This document shows positions 52,493 through 61,747 of a stretch of 64,000 nucleotides of DNA, piece after piece. Position 1 is the stretch's first letter. Each line of letters starts with the position of its first letter. Source of the stretch: Fen-1298 sp050015675 (GTDB lineage Bacteria; Bacteroidota; Ignavibacteria; UBA10030); the NCBI GenBank assembly GCA_050015675.1, contig JBEKAY010000013.1:1-64000 (forward strand), written 5' to 3'. The position numbers and the translations under genes were made by a program. Below the pieces are notes generated by a model. It made no database searches. It worked only from the letters and a program-made list of their open reading frames with translations, and was not told the origin of the DNA.

Positions 52493-54031
52493 CTATATGA
52501 ACTCCCTAAAACGCGGCCACATTTCTTTCAGTGAAGATTTCGGTTTCTTACACAAGTATATTGCCTCATCATAAGCATATTGGCTTTTATAGTACGCTAC
52601 TTCTTCAACGCTATTGAAAAACTTACCCCAATGACGTGCATTGAAGCCAATAGCAAGAACCTCTTCCCCGGAATAATTGTGTGTTCCCCACATCCAGTAG
52701 CTGTTCCTTCCACAAATTGCTTTCGGTAAATTATGCTTTGGACCGAAATGATCTACGGCACCCGCTATTCCGTACCAAGGAGCAAAGATCGCGCATTTCT
52801 CTTTTTCTCCTTGCGGTAATGCGTTATACACCCTTCCTATCGAATCCACTAATTCCTCCCAGCCAAACCGATGCACAAAATGGAGCGGCAGAGTATCACC
52901 TTCTCCTTTTTCCATTCTAATTAAATTCCAAAGACCGAGTGTCTTTGAATACCGAACAAACTGTTCAACTGGTAAAAGCGGTGTCGCAAGAGGCATAAGC
53001 AACGCACCGGTAATAATCATTGGCGACACTACAGCCCACTTGGGCCAACGTATCAAGTGCTTCTCTGAAAACTTTTCAATCACAACTGCACCGGAACTGA
53101 GCAAGAGTGGAAAAATTGGCACGATATAGTAGACCTTGGAGTTCTGGGCAAAATAGACAACAAAAAACACGACCGCTGTCCAGCCGAGGAATCTATACTT
53201 CTTCATTTCCTTGCTGAAAATTAAGTACAAAACGCCGGAAAGCCATAGCGGCAGAGTGAAAGGATTCAAGCCAATAATTAGCTGCGAGAAAAATGCAATG
53301 GGGGACAAATGGAGATTCTTAAGCTCCATTGCGTTGCGCATAAATTCAAGCGTTGGCCAATCATAACGTATTTGCCAGAGAATATGAGGTAGGAACATCA
53401 AGAGACCTATGATGCCGCTGATATATATCCAGGGCGATTTCAACAGGCTTCTTTGCTTTGTTACAAGGAGAGAAACTAACAATGAAAATCCCAACACGAG
53501 AAATGTATACTTATTCAAGAGTCCAATCCCGAGGAGAATACCCAGGACAATCCATTTTATGGGAGAGGGAGCTTCTATAACCTTTAGGAACAAGATAATA
53601 AAGAGAGTGCACAGCATAATGTCGATAGGATTCATCGAGAAGAAACTGCTGAGAGCGGGAAATGCGGGTGCAAAGCATATTGATAATGCCGCAAGAGCTT
53701 GCGAGAATTTGCCACCTCCAAGCAGTCTGGCAATTTGTGCTGAAAGGAGAACCGTGATGGCGCCTGCAAGTCCAGACAGAAATCGGAGACCTGCCATTGT
53801 TTCACCAAACATCCATGTACTGACGAGTGTCAATAAAGCGACCATCGGAGGATGATCTACATATCCAAAATCTAGATGTTTGCTGCAGGCGAAATAATAA
53901 AGCTCATCGCCGTAGAATCCATATCGTCTTGAACCTATAAAAATCAAAAGGAAAAAAAAGAGCGACACAGCGTTTGGAACTGTGATTAGTTTTCGGAGAG
54001 ACTCCTGCAATTTGTTGAGATTGATATTCAT
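52493..54031 (-). CDS. Glycosyltransferase family 39 (ArnT/PMT-like) membrane protein
   Basis: The 512-residue protein has a long N-terminal multi-spanning region. The first periplasmic loop carries the acidic motif GDELYYFACSKHLDFGYVDH, where GDE and DH match the catalytic loop of ArnT-like enzymes. About ten membrane segments follow, and a soluble C-terminal domain starts near residue 350. These enzymes transfer sugars from polyprenyl-phosphate donors to lipid A, proteins or glycolipids at the outer face of the inner membrane. Acceptor unknown. It is upstream of the GT4 gene on the same strand. Confidence 0.87.
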   Translation of the reverse strand: MNINLNKLQESLRKLITVPNAVSLFFFLLIFIGSRRYGFYGDELYYFACSKHLDFGYVDHPPMVALLTLVSTWMFGETMAGLRFLSGLAGAITVLLSAQIARLLGGGKFSQALAALSICFAPAFPALSSFFSMNPIDIMLCTLFIILFLKVIEAPSPIKWIVLGILLGIGLLNKYTFLVLGFSLLVSLLVTKQRSLLKSPWIYISGIIGLLMFLPHILWQIRYDWPTLEFMRNAMELKNLHLSPIAFFSQLIIGLNPFTLPLWLSGVLYLIFSKEMKKYRFLGWTAVVFFVVYFAQNSKVYYIVPIFPLLLSSGAVVIEKFSEKHLIRWPKWAVVSPMIITGALLMPLATPLLPVEQFVRYSKTLGLWNLIRMEKGEGDTLPLHFVHRFGWEELVDSIGRVYNALPQGEKEKCAIFAPWYGIAGAVDHFGPKHNLPKAICGRNSYWMWGTHNYSGEEVLAIGFNARHWGKFFNSVEEVAYYKSQYAYDEAIYLCKKPKSSLKEMWPRFREFI

Positions 54032-54060
54032 GCTGAATGTCTGCTCGTTCCGCCCCTTGC

Positions 54061-54841
54061 CTATATTCCTTTTAATTTACCTAATATTTTATCCATGCCG
54101 CTTGATGGTCTGGGTGCATATCCTGATAATATTTTTTGCTCTTTATCAATCAAAATATACCTGGGTGATCCATGGTTAAAATATTTTTTTGAAATATCTG
54201 TTTTGTATCCTTGGTTTAAAAGTTGAATCCCAGTTAATCGCTTTTTCTCAATCGTCTTCAACCATCTATCTTTGTCGTCATCTCCTGAAATGGAAATAAA
54301 AACAATATTTTTATCTTTGAAATCTTCTTTAAGTTTTTCGTAATAAGGAATTTCCTTCATGCACCCCCCCGCAATATGATGACCAAACATCGATGTAAAC
54401 GTACTTGCCCTTGAAATTGCTCAATGAAACACTTTGACCATTCATATCACTTAATGTAAAATCAGGTGCAGGTTTCCCTTTTGAGATACTATACAATGGT
54501 TTAGTATATTCCAATTTTTTACCAATATATTCAATAGACGAATTGATATCCTTGTAATCGAAATTCATAATCAACGTATCGTTAGGAAATAAATATGTTG
54601 TAATCAATATGTCTCTGTAGTTGAAATTATAAAATTCTTCTGATTCAGCGTTGAAAACAAAAAAGAAATTTCCTTTTGGATCGACTGTAGTTTTATATAT
54701 TCCACCCCAATTATCATTTAAAGTAATGGTATCTGCTATAGAATTCTTAATCTGTCCAAGGAAAACTATTTTATCTTTTGAAAATACCGTTTGAACAAAA
54801 AACCAAAATACAATCGAAAAACCAACTAGTACCTTTTTCAT
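54061..54841 (-). pseudogene. TlpA-like thioredoxin-fold lipoprotein/exported gene, frameshifted at its CxxC codons
   Basis: The first frame (from the ATG at 54841, MKKVLVGFSIVFWFFVQTVF) has a signal peptide, a DUF4369-like N-domain and the thioredoxin-fold part PAPDFTLSDMNGQSVSLSNF and KYVYIDVWSSYCGG, then leaves frame. The second frame resumes GGCMKEIPYYEKLKEDFKDK and runs to 54061. Joined, the active site is WSSYCGGCMKEIP. The join falls on a run of seven G (minus strand, 54364-54370); six G would restore the frame. It could be a slippage-prone switch, a real mutation or a consensus error. The usual role is periplasmic disulfide reduction. Confidence 0.75.
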
Positions 54842-54886
54842 ATTGTTTTCCTTATTTAGTAAAAAAACGCAATCGATAGAGAGCAA

Positions 54887-54997
54887 CTATTTTGATGACA
54901 TCTTGCTGATTTCTATATTACTATTCGAAGTTTCAAGCGTAATCTTTTATCCACCTCCATTTAAAGCATATACAGCATGAATCTCGTCGTGCATGTC
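54887..54997 (-). pseudogene. Remnant of a third DUF4097 gene (C-terminus only)
   Basis: Directly after the serine hydrolase stop the frame reads HDEIHAVYALNGGG, an in-frame TAA, then KITLETSNSNIEISKMSSK. This aligns with the end of the DUF4097 gene at 56342 (HIYAVYTLNGGGPTITLETS and on to IEISKMSAK). It shows that the DUF4097 array once extended to this side of the serine hydrolase gene. Confidence 0.75.
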
Positions 54998-54998
54998 G

Positions 54999-56264
54999 CT
55001 ACCCTTCTATCGCCTCCATAATTCTAGGATTTGTCGGCTTTCCGCTCCCATCGATATCAAACATCAGTTCTAAATTTATGTCTTCAATGAAAAATCTATT
55101 TTTCCCGATCGGCAGCAGACTGAATTTGTAAAAGTAATGGGGTCCTTCCACGATGAGTCCGTCTGCTGTTTGTGAAATGGTCAGCACTTTATCTCCGACA
55201 CTATATCGTCCCACATAGCGATGCTGCTCTTCTCGGCTCAATTTAATTGTACGTACTGCTGCAGATTCTTCAAGTGGAACAAATTTAGGATTCGAGATCG
55301 CATTTGCCGTTCGTGATGCAACAACCAGGCAAGCAATAAGAGAATCCACGTCACGTAGATACCTGCCGCGATACGTATCGACGTTGGCAACGACAACTAT
55401 TTCGCTGGCAGGAATTACACAGATTCGCTGTCCATTGGTCCCCGAAGCATAATACATTTTGGTTCCCTTGAAGTCCTCTGCGATCCACCAAAGATACCCG
55501 TAGGATATACCAAGTGTAGTAGTTGCGCAATGCGATGCGGTTGAAAGTTCAAGCCATTTTTGCGGAACAATTTGTTCTCCATTCCATCTCCCGTTTTGCA
55601 GGAAGAGTTCTCCAAACCTCGCTGCATCCCGTGCCGACATTTTAAATACATAGGCGGGATGCGAAGCATACAGGGTGTCAAAATCATACACGCCATCCAT
55701 GAGTCGGAAGTCTTCCATATGCAACGGATCTGCAATATTTTCTTTGAACGCTTCGAAGATATCCTTGCTCGTTTTCTTCCGGAAGACTGTTCCAAGGACG
55801 TTGAAATCCCAGTTATTATAGTACCAGAATGTTCCGTGCGGGTGGCTATTACGCAGCGGGCGTGACTTCTTCATGTCAACAGTCTCTTGTCCCGAAGGCA
55901 AATAAATTCCCGAGCGAGCCGTCAGAAGATCTATTACCCGAGCCTCCTTTTCGCTTGAAGTGAGCGGGGTTATATCTGTAATGTCCAAACTGCCGATTGT
56001 CGCCGCTGTATCGATCATTCCCCTGTCAATATAGATGTCGTACAATGCACTGAGAAAACTCTTTCTCATCGAATGACATTTGATGCGTCTGCAATAGTCA
56101 CCATAGGTGTACACTATCTTTCCTTTATGGAGAAGCACAATAGAATTTGCATTCGAGTTCCTACAAACTTTATCCAGTTGCTCTGATGACCAACCCGCTT
56201 GTTCCGGAGTTTTAAATCTCATCCAGTGCTCGCCTGGATTCTGGGCGAAAGCGATAGCCTCCAA
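54999..56264 (-). CDS. Beta-lactamase-family serine hydrolase (class C / esterase type)
   Basis: The product has the SxxK motif in CHSMRKSFLSALYD, the tyrosine motif YYN in FWYYNNWDFNVLG, and a C-terminal HTG-like region around YASGTNGQRICVIP. The fold includes penicillin-binding proteins, esterases and peptidases. The only in-frame start is TTG at 56264, giving EAIAFAQNP at once. Upstream in the same frame the codons read IKRNISFSLVFFLEAIAFAQ, a clear signal peptide with no ATG or GTG. The start is therefore uncertain, or the start codon has mutated. A DUF4097 remnant follows the stop. Confidence 0.82.
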   Translation of the reverse strand: MEAIAFAQNPGEHWMRFKTPEQAGWSSEQLDKVCRNSNANSIVLLHKGKIVYTYGDYCRRIKCHSMRKSFLSALYDIYIDRGMIDTAATIGSLDITDITPLTSSEKEARVIDLLTARSGIYLPSGQETVDMKKSRPLRNSHPHGTFWYYNNWDFNVLGTVFRKKTSKDIFEAFKENIADPLHMEDFRLMDGVYDFDTLYASHPAYVFKMSARDAARFGELFLQNGRWNGEQIVPQKWLELSTASHCATTTLGISYGYLWWIAEDFKGTKMYYASGTNGQRICVIPASEIVVVANVDTYRGRYLRDVDSLIACLVVASRTANAISNPKFVPLEESAAVRTIKLSREEQHRYVGRYSVGDKVLTISQTADGLIVEGPHYFYKFSLLPIGKNRFFIEDINLELMFDIDGSGKPTNPRIMEAIEG

Positions 56265-56341
56265 GAAGAAGACAAGAGAGAAAGAAATATTTCTTTTTAT
56301 CGCAATATTTACGAAAGATAAATGTTTAATAAATACTTTTA

Positions 56342-57442
56342 TTATTTAGCAGACATCTTACTGATCTCAATGTCGCTGTCCGAAGTTTCTAGTGTAATAG
56401 TCGGACCACCGCCATTCAATGTATAGACTGCATAAATATGGTCATCATCTTCTTTGTTCTCGTACGTATCAGCTTTGAAATCGGAACGGATGGTACATTT
56501 CTTGTGATGCCGTCCCCATCCATGATTCAGATTGATAGTAGCATCGACAATAGCCTTTGCATTTTCAGGTAAGGTAAGTTCAATTTCTCCTCCACCGGTT
56601 CTCATCGTACTATTTCCCGTGCTGCCCGGAGTCAATTCACATTTAATACTTCCTCCTCCTGTCGAGATGTCGACCATACCTGTTATGTCTTCCATCTCCA
56701 CACTGCCTCCTCCGGTTTTTGCTTTCACTCCATACTTCGCTCCACTCACGCGTACACTACCGCCGCCGGTTGAAAGGTCAATCCAGGCACTTGCATTTTC
56801 AGCCTTGATGCTTCCACCGCCAGTTGATGCATTTACTTTCCCGCCAGTTTCTCGTAATGAAATACTGCCGCCTCCAGTTCTTGCACTCAATGTCCCGGTG
56901 ATAGTTCTGGTCTCAATGCTCCCTCCGCCGGTCTGCATCGTGGCGTCACCTTCGACTTTCTCCACTTTAATACTGCCGCCACCTGTCTCAACATCAACCT
57001 TGCCGATAATGTGCTCAATCTTAATACTGCCGCCTTTGGTCTCCGCTGTGAAGGTGCCAGTAAGAACATCATTTTGTTTTACGCTTCCGCCTGACGTCTG
57101 AATATTCACGTTATACGTTGATGGGACATGGATGATGAATTCCAAATGATCAACGTTGTGGTGTGAATCTCTGTACTTCACCGAAACATTGTTTCCAGAT
57201 TGACCAATTACCAAACGATCAGGATGCCGTTCATCGATTCCCTCCGCTTCAACAAAGACTTCGTCTTTCGACCAAGGTTCGATGCGAACTGCGCCCGGTT
57301 CAACATCGACTTCAAGCAATCCGCCTTTTTGGACTGTAAAAGATTTCGATTGAAAATCAGATGCTTCGTCTGATTGCTTCTGAGCGATCGAGAGAGATGG
57401 CATCACTAAGCTCATCAAAAAGAACACAAATATCTTTTTCAT
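56342..57442 (-). CDS. DUF4097 family exported beta-solenoid protein (GGGS repeats)
   Basis: The 366-residue protein has a signal peptide (KKIFVFFLMSLVMPSLSIA) and then repeated units of 15-16 residues ending in TGGGSI or TGGGSV (about nine, residues 115-260), typical of DUF4097 adhesin-like beta-solenoids. The C-terminal segment HIYAVYTLNGGGPTITLETS is shared with its neighbour and the remnant at 54887. Family members occur downstream of ECF sigma/anti-sigma pairs and are thought to be envelope-stress outputs. It is 58 bp downstream of a paralogue with SGGD repeats. Confidence 0.85.
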   Translation of the reverse strand: MKKIFVFFLMSLVMPSLSIAQKQSDEASDFQSKSFTVQKGGLLEVDVEPGAVRIEPWSKDEVFVEAEGIDERHPDRLVIGQSGNNVSVKYRDSHHNVDHLEFIIHVPSTYNVNIQTSGGSVKQNDVLTGTFTAETKGGSIKIEHIIGKVDVETGGGSIKVEKVEGDATMQTGGGSIETRTITGTLSARTGGGSISLRETGGKVNASTGGGSIKAENASAWIDLSTGGGSVRVSGAKYGVKAKTGGGSVEMEDITGMVDISTGGGSIKCELTPGSTGNSTMRTGGGEIELTLPENAKAIVDATINLNHGWGRHHKKCTIRSDFKADTYENKEDDDHIYAVYTLNGGGPTITLETSDSDIEISKMSAK

Positions 57443-57500
57443 TTTATCCTCCGTAAATAAATTATTGGTGCATATCTATTTTTCATCATTTGTTTGCATG

Positions 57501-58649
57501 TTAATGACGCAGCTTATGTATTTCAATATTCGAATTCGAGGTACTCAGTTCTATCAATTCACCACCGCCATTCAGTTTGTACACCGCCCTGATCTCACCG
57601 GCTTCTTCATCAGTCTCGTACGATTCTTTGGGAAATTCTGATTTCACAACATAGTGGCTTTTTTTCCAACTCCATCCATCGAGACGGATGGTCGCTTCAA
57701 TCGTTGCCTTAGAATTTTCATCGATATAAAGCCGTACATCTCCACCTGAAGATGAAAGTTTGCTGCCACCTTTCCCGCTCGGGATCAATTCTGCTTCAAC
57801 CTCACCGCCTGCTGTCTTTGCATCAATTGAACCGGTGATGTTTTGCAATTTCACATCGCCGCCGGATGTTCTCGCGCTCACTTTACCACTGGCGCCCTTT
57901 AGTTCGATATCGCCGCCCGCCGTGCTGAGTGTTGCTCTGCCTGAAACTTTACCAACATTGACATCGCCGCCAGAAGTTGAAACACGCGCTTCACCGCCAA
58001 CATCACCAATCACAATGTTGCCGCCGGCTGTTTTTGCATCAAGAGTTTTTGATACTGTCTCTACTCGAATATTGCCACCTGATGTATTGACATAAAGTGA
58101 ACCATTGACGCTCCCAACATGAATATCACCGCCCGAGGTTTTGAGATGCCCTTCTCCTTCAAGCTTACCGGTAGTAATGTTCCCCCCAGAGGTTGATACA
58201 TCAACAGGTCCGTTAAACACGTTGTCCAGTTTGATATCGCCACCCGAGGTCGATCCATCTATCTTTCCAGTAAGTCCGCCCTTTACTTCTAAATCTCCTC
58301 CCGATGTATTAAGATCAAGATTGAATTGCGATGGTACATTCACATTAAAGCGCGCATGCCTGGATCCATCGCCCCATCGTGTTCGATACGACACACGCAC
58401 AACATTTCCGTTTTGCGACATCTTCACCTGACTAATGTCTTCATCATCAAGACCTTCTATATTCACGTACACTTCATTCTTTTCCCATGGAGAAATCCGA
58501 ATATCTCCGACGCTCGTAGAAACTTCGACTGTGCCTCCCTTACTCACGTTAAATGATTTCGATCTTGTGCCTTCTTCGCTTGCCAAGGCGAGTGATATTG
58601 CAAACAATACTATGATGGCGACAATGAATATTCGAGTAAGAGTTTTCAT
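57501..58649 (-). CDS. DUF4097 family exported beta-solenoid protein (SGGD repeats)
   Basis: The 382-residue protein has a signal peptide (LTRIFIVAIIVLFAISLALA) and repeats ending in TSGGD or TAGGN/TAGGD over residues 115-290, in phase with the paralogue at 56342. N- and C-terminal domains match that paralogue (FNVSKGGTVEVSTSVGDIRI; AVYKLNGGGELIELSTSNSN). The ATG at 58649 overlaps the anti-sigma gene end as ATGA, so the two are translated together. Tandem duplication with divergence of the repeat unit is evident. Confidence 0.87.
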   Translation of the reverse strand: MKTLTRIFIVAIIVLFAISLALASEEGTRSKSFNVSKGGTVEVSTSVGDIRISPWEKNEVYVNIEGLDDEDISQVKMSQNGNVVRVSYRTRWGDGSRHARFNVNVPSQFNLDLNTSGGDLEVKGGLTGKIDGSTSGGDIKLDNVFNGPVDVSTSGGNITTGKLEGEGHLKTSGGDIHVGSVNGSLYVNTSGGNIRVETVSKTLDAKTAGGNIVIGDVGGEARVSTSGGDVNVGKVSGRATLSTAGGDIELKGASGKVSARTSGGDVKLQNITGSIDAKTAGGEVEAELIPSGKGGSKLSSSGGDVRLYIDENSKATIEATIRLDGWSWKKSHYVVKSEFPKESYETDEEAGEIRAVYKLNGGGELIELSTSNSNIEIHKLRH

Positions 58650-59623
58650 TGTTGTACCTCCTGCAAAGCTAACTTTGCTCTGATTCTGATATAATTGTTG
58701 TCGTCCGATTGAGCCTTGTTCTTGAACATATCAAGAATCTCACGGTTCACCGGCTGGTTTTCATATTTCGACAAGTCTAACGAATTAATTGCTGTAATTT
58801 TCAAACCTGTATTTGTTTCATTCGCTAAAACATTAAGGAACGCTCGTACGATGACAGGATCCGGCAAATAATTTTTAAGCACATTGATTGCTTCCTTTCG
58901 TACACCAAGATTTCGATCATGCATCAGTGCGGTAATAAGAGCGGTTTTCACTTCGGTATCAAGTGCCGGGGCGCCGGTTTGTTTTTGTTCAGTTTGCGTA
59001 CCGATCATGTTCACAGCGCGAAGTCGGATGCCCGCATTCCGATCGCTGACGAGTGCCCGTGCCAGTACTTTCTGCACATTCTCATCATTGACGTTGCCGC
59101 GAATATGCACCGGCGTGATCGTTTCAAATGTGAATTCCACGTCTCCATTCTGCGCGTTACGATCGAGAAAGCGGATATTCGTTATCTGAGATTCTCCCGC
59201 CTCCATCGCCGACGATGCAAATGCCGCCTGTCGCAGTGTTAAGTTTTTTTCAGATGGCGATTTGAAAACGAAATAACCGACAAGGATTCCGATTGCGAGT
59301 GCCGCAACTCCACCCAATGCAACTTGAAGCGGTGGAGCAAGAATTCCATCGAGAGCGGCTTGCACTTTCATCCACAAAGATTTTTGTTCAGAATCGGCTT
59401 GGATTCGTAAACGCAGGTTTCTTCGAGCATCCTGCAATAACGGCTCTTGTATTGCCATCGGCTGATAATGTGCCAGCGTCGCATGGATTTTTTTCAGTTC
59501 ATTTAATTCATCCCGACAGCGTTCACATTTTGTAAGATGATTATCAAGAACTGTTTGTTCTTGTTCACTCAACTCATGATACAAGGAAAGCTGGAGCCAT
59601 TCCTCAAACTGTTTGTGTTTCAT
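58646..59623 (-). CDS. Anti-sigma factor with zinc-finger and HEAT repeats
   Basis: From the ATG at 59623 (MKHKQFEEWLQLSLYHELSE) the first 60 residues are a zf-HC2 anti-sigma domain with HLTKCERCRDEL (HxxxCxxC). A membrane segment follows (LGGVAALAIGILVGYFVF), then an exported region whose C-terminal 150 residues are HEAT-like repeats (VSDRNAGIRLRAVNMIGTQ; MHDRNLGVRKEAINVLKNYL). The frame opens further at a TTG at 59656, but family starts favour 59623. It should hold the ECF sigma factor encoded upstream until an envelope signal releases it. HEAT repeats as the sensor part are notable. Confidence 0.87.
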   Translation of the reverse strand: MKHKQFEEWLQLSLYHELSEQEQTVLDNHLTKCERCRDELNELKKIHATLAHYQPMAIQEPLLQDARRNLRLRIQADSEQKSLWMKVQAALDGILAPPLQVALGGVAALAIGILVGYFVFKSPSEKNLTLRQAAFASSAMEAGESQITNIRFLDRNAQNGDVEFTFETITPVHIRGNVNDENVQKVLARALVSDRNAGIRLRAVNMIGTQTEQKQTGAPALDTEVKTALITALMHDRNLGVRKEAINVLKNYLPDPVIVRAFLNVLANETNTGLKITAINSLDLSKYENQPVNREILDMFKNKAQSDDNNYIRIRAKLALQEVQQ

Positions 59624-59645
59624 ATACCGTTTCTCGCTTTCTGTT

Positions 59646-60254
59646 TCAATCCGCAATATCTTTTAATTGCTTTCTTAAACGTGCCGTCGCTTCAAACAAA
59701 TACTTTTTTACAGTTCCTTCGCTGCATTTCAGCATTCCGGCAATCTCTTTCAATTTATAACCATCATAGTGCTTGAGTGAAAAGACCATTCTCTGGCGTG
59801 GCGAGAGATTCTTCAATGCCTGTTCCACTCTCATCGAAATCTCTGCATCGTGCGTTTGCTGATCGGTCGTTGTATGATCGGACAGTGTATCTTTCAACGC
59901 ATGCGGCTTGCCATCATCATCGTTCACGTTCTGATCAAGTGATGTATGTGAATGTCTTCGCCCGCGCATCCGATGACTTAAGCACACATTCGTTGTAATC
60001 CGAAAAAGCCAGGTTGAGAACTCACTCTTATACTGGAATTTTGGCAGCCCTTTATACACCCGGAGGAATACCTCTTGATAAATGTCTTTTGCATCGTCGG
60101 AGCAGCTTACGTAACCTGCCGCGATGGTTAGAACCCGCTTATCGTACCGTTGAACCAGCTGTTCAAATGCGTCCATATTTCCTCGCTGGGTTTGCATGAT
60201 CAGTTCAGTGTCATTAGCTGCCATACGTTCGGAATTCCTTTGTTCGTCAGACAT
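59646..60254 (-). CDS. ECF-type RNA polymerase sigma factor
   Basis: The 202-residue protein has sigma-70 region 2 (SDDAKDIYQEVFLRVYKGLP and STWLFRITTNVCLSHRMRGR) and region 4 (LSPRQRMVFSLKHYDGYKLK, then EIAGMLKCSEGTVKKYLFEA) with no regions 1 or 3. It directs RNA polymerase to a regulon that probably includes its own operon. The anti-sigma gene follows after 22 bp. A later ATG (MAANDTELIMQTQRG) could be the true start, 9 residues in. A promoter for the operon is expected in 60255-60528. Confidence 0.93.
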   Translation of the reverse strand: MSDEQRNSERMAANDTELIMQTQRGNMDAFEQLVQRYDKRVLTIAAGYVSCSDDAKDIYQEVFLRVYKGLPKFQYKSEFSTWLFRITTNVCLSHRMRGRRHSHTSLDQNVNDDDGKPHALKDTLSDHTTTDQQTHDAEISMRVEQALKNLSPRQRMVFSLKHYDGYKLKEIAGMLKCSEGTVKKYLFEATARLRKQLKDIAD

Positions 60255-60528
60255 AGAATTAGACCTTTGAACAGTGATAAAGTTGGGGGCTGAGCATCAA
60301 TTTGAAGAATATTTTCCTGATGCGAAATTATCTTTATTATAAGGACGGAAAAATTATTGAAAAAGATACAAAAAATGATTGTAGTCTGACGGAACATTAA
60401 AAACAGCTGTTTTGATGGATTATTCTGTAAAATTAAGCAATAGAATAAAATATTCATTTTATTTCATATGAAATTTCAGTTATTACAGTATCGATCATTT
60501 TATCTGTCTTTGGAAAAGGAATGAGGGT

Positions 60529-61554
60529 ATGAACAACACGAATCATCACATCATTAAACTCCAGTCCGTTCTTATAGTGGTTTTCATGATCTTCATTGTG
60601 CCGATATCTTTTCAAGCTCTTCTTCATGCTCAATCCACGGCGGGAAAAAGCCACCAGCTCGTCGAAACCTTTTCGATTGTTGGACGCGATTCTGTAACAA
60701 GTGAGCTCGGTGTCGCAGTCGCCTCGCGTTTCTTTGCGGTTGGGAGCGTTGTTCCATGGGCAAAAGCAGAGGTAGGCGCGGTTGCCACACAATCTTTCGT
60801 GAATACATCATTTGGATGGCGGGGATTGGATTTGCTTGAACAAGGGGCGACAGCTCAACAAGCGATGGATATTCTCTTGAAATCAGATCCAGAAAGTCAG
60901 AAGCGTCAATGCGGGATAGTTTCAGCGAATGGAACATCAGCCACACACACTGGCTCTGAATGTTTACAGTGGGCTGGCGGCCGCAGCGGAAGCAATTATG
61001 CCATTCAGGGAAATATTCTTGCGGGGGAGGCGGTTGTCATCGCAATGGAATCAGCATTCCTGAATACGAGAGGGACTCTTGCGGAGAGACTTTATGCGGC
61101 ACTTGTTGCTGGAGATTCTAAAGGTGGAGATTCGAGAGGAAAACAATCTGCCGCATTACTCATCGTGAAGAAGAACGCAGGATATGGCGGTTATACGGAC
61201 CGTGCGATCGATATCCGCGTCGATGATAATACTGAGCCGTTCAAGGAACTCGGCAGACTGTTGAACTATGCTCAGATGAATTATTCGTGGAATGAAGCCT
61301 GGACACTTTTCATGCAAAAAGAATTCGCTAAATCACTTTCGCTCATAGAGCGTACCGCTCTTCTCGTACCCGAGAATGCTGAAGTGCTCTATGATCTTGC
61401 AGTGATCAGACTTACTGCCGGAAAGAAAGAAGCTTCCTTACAGGCAGTAGAAAAATCACTCCGTCTTAATCCGAAACTGAAACAGCAAGCCTCGAAGGAC
61501 CCCGACCTCAAGTCGCTCCAGAGTGATCCGACATTCCAAACAATGGTCAAGTGA
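60529..61554 (+). CDS. DUF1028 family exported protein with C-terminal TPR
   Basis: The 341-residue protein has a signal peptide (VLIVVFMIFIVPISFQALLH) and the DUF1028 domain, an Ntn-hydrolase-like fold: FSIVGRDSVTSELGVAVASR, VGAVATQSFVNTSFG, and YAIQGNILAGEAVVIAMESA. A tetratricopeptide unit closes the protein (ENAEVLYDLAVIRLTAGKKE). DUF1028 proteins are suspected hydrolases or sugar-related proteins and have no firm function. It is divergent from the sigma factor operon, separated by 274 bp. Confidence 0.85.
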   Translation: MNNTNHHIIKLQSVLIVVFMIFIVPISFQALLHAQSTAGKSHQLVETFSIVGRDSVTSELGVAVASRFFAVGSVVPWAKAEVGAVATQSFVNTSFGWRGLDLLEQGATAQQAMDILLKSDPESQKRQCGIVSANGTSATHTGSECLQWAGGRSGSNYAIQGNILAGEAVVIAMESAFLNTRGTLAERLYAALVAGDSKGGDSRGKQSAALLIVKKNAGYGGYTDRAIDIRVDDNTEPFKELGRLLNYAQMNYSWNEAWTLFMQKEFAKSLSLIERTALLVPENAEVLYDLAVIRLTAGKKEASLQAVEKSLRLNPKLKQQASKDPDLKSLQSDPTFQTMVK

Positions 61555-61747
61555 AATATATAGACACTAACAATCACACAACACCATCAATTGCGGAGGA
61601 TGTCAGAGAAGTAAAAGATCATTCATCAATGTTGGACGCTGCTATCATATGCATCAGATCAACTTGCATCCTTTGATATGCCTTGATATATTCTAAGAGA
61701 GATATTCTTTAAGTCTGACATCAAAGCCATATCATTGCAGAACCTCA

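Noticed and set aside
56532..57101. Plus-strand ORF of 189 codons with PPPV repeats
   Set aside because: Antisense shadow of the GGGS repeats in the DUF4097 gene.
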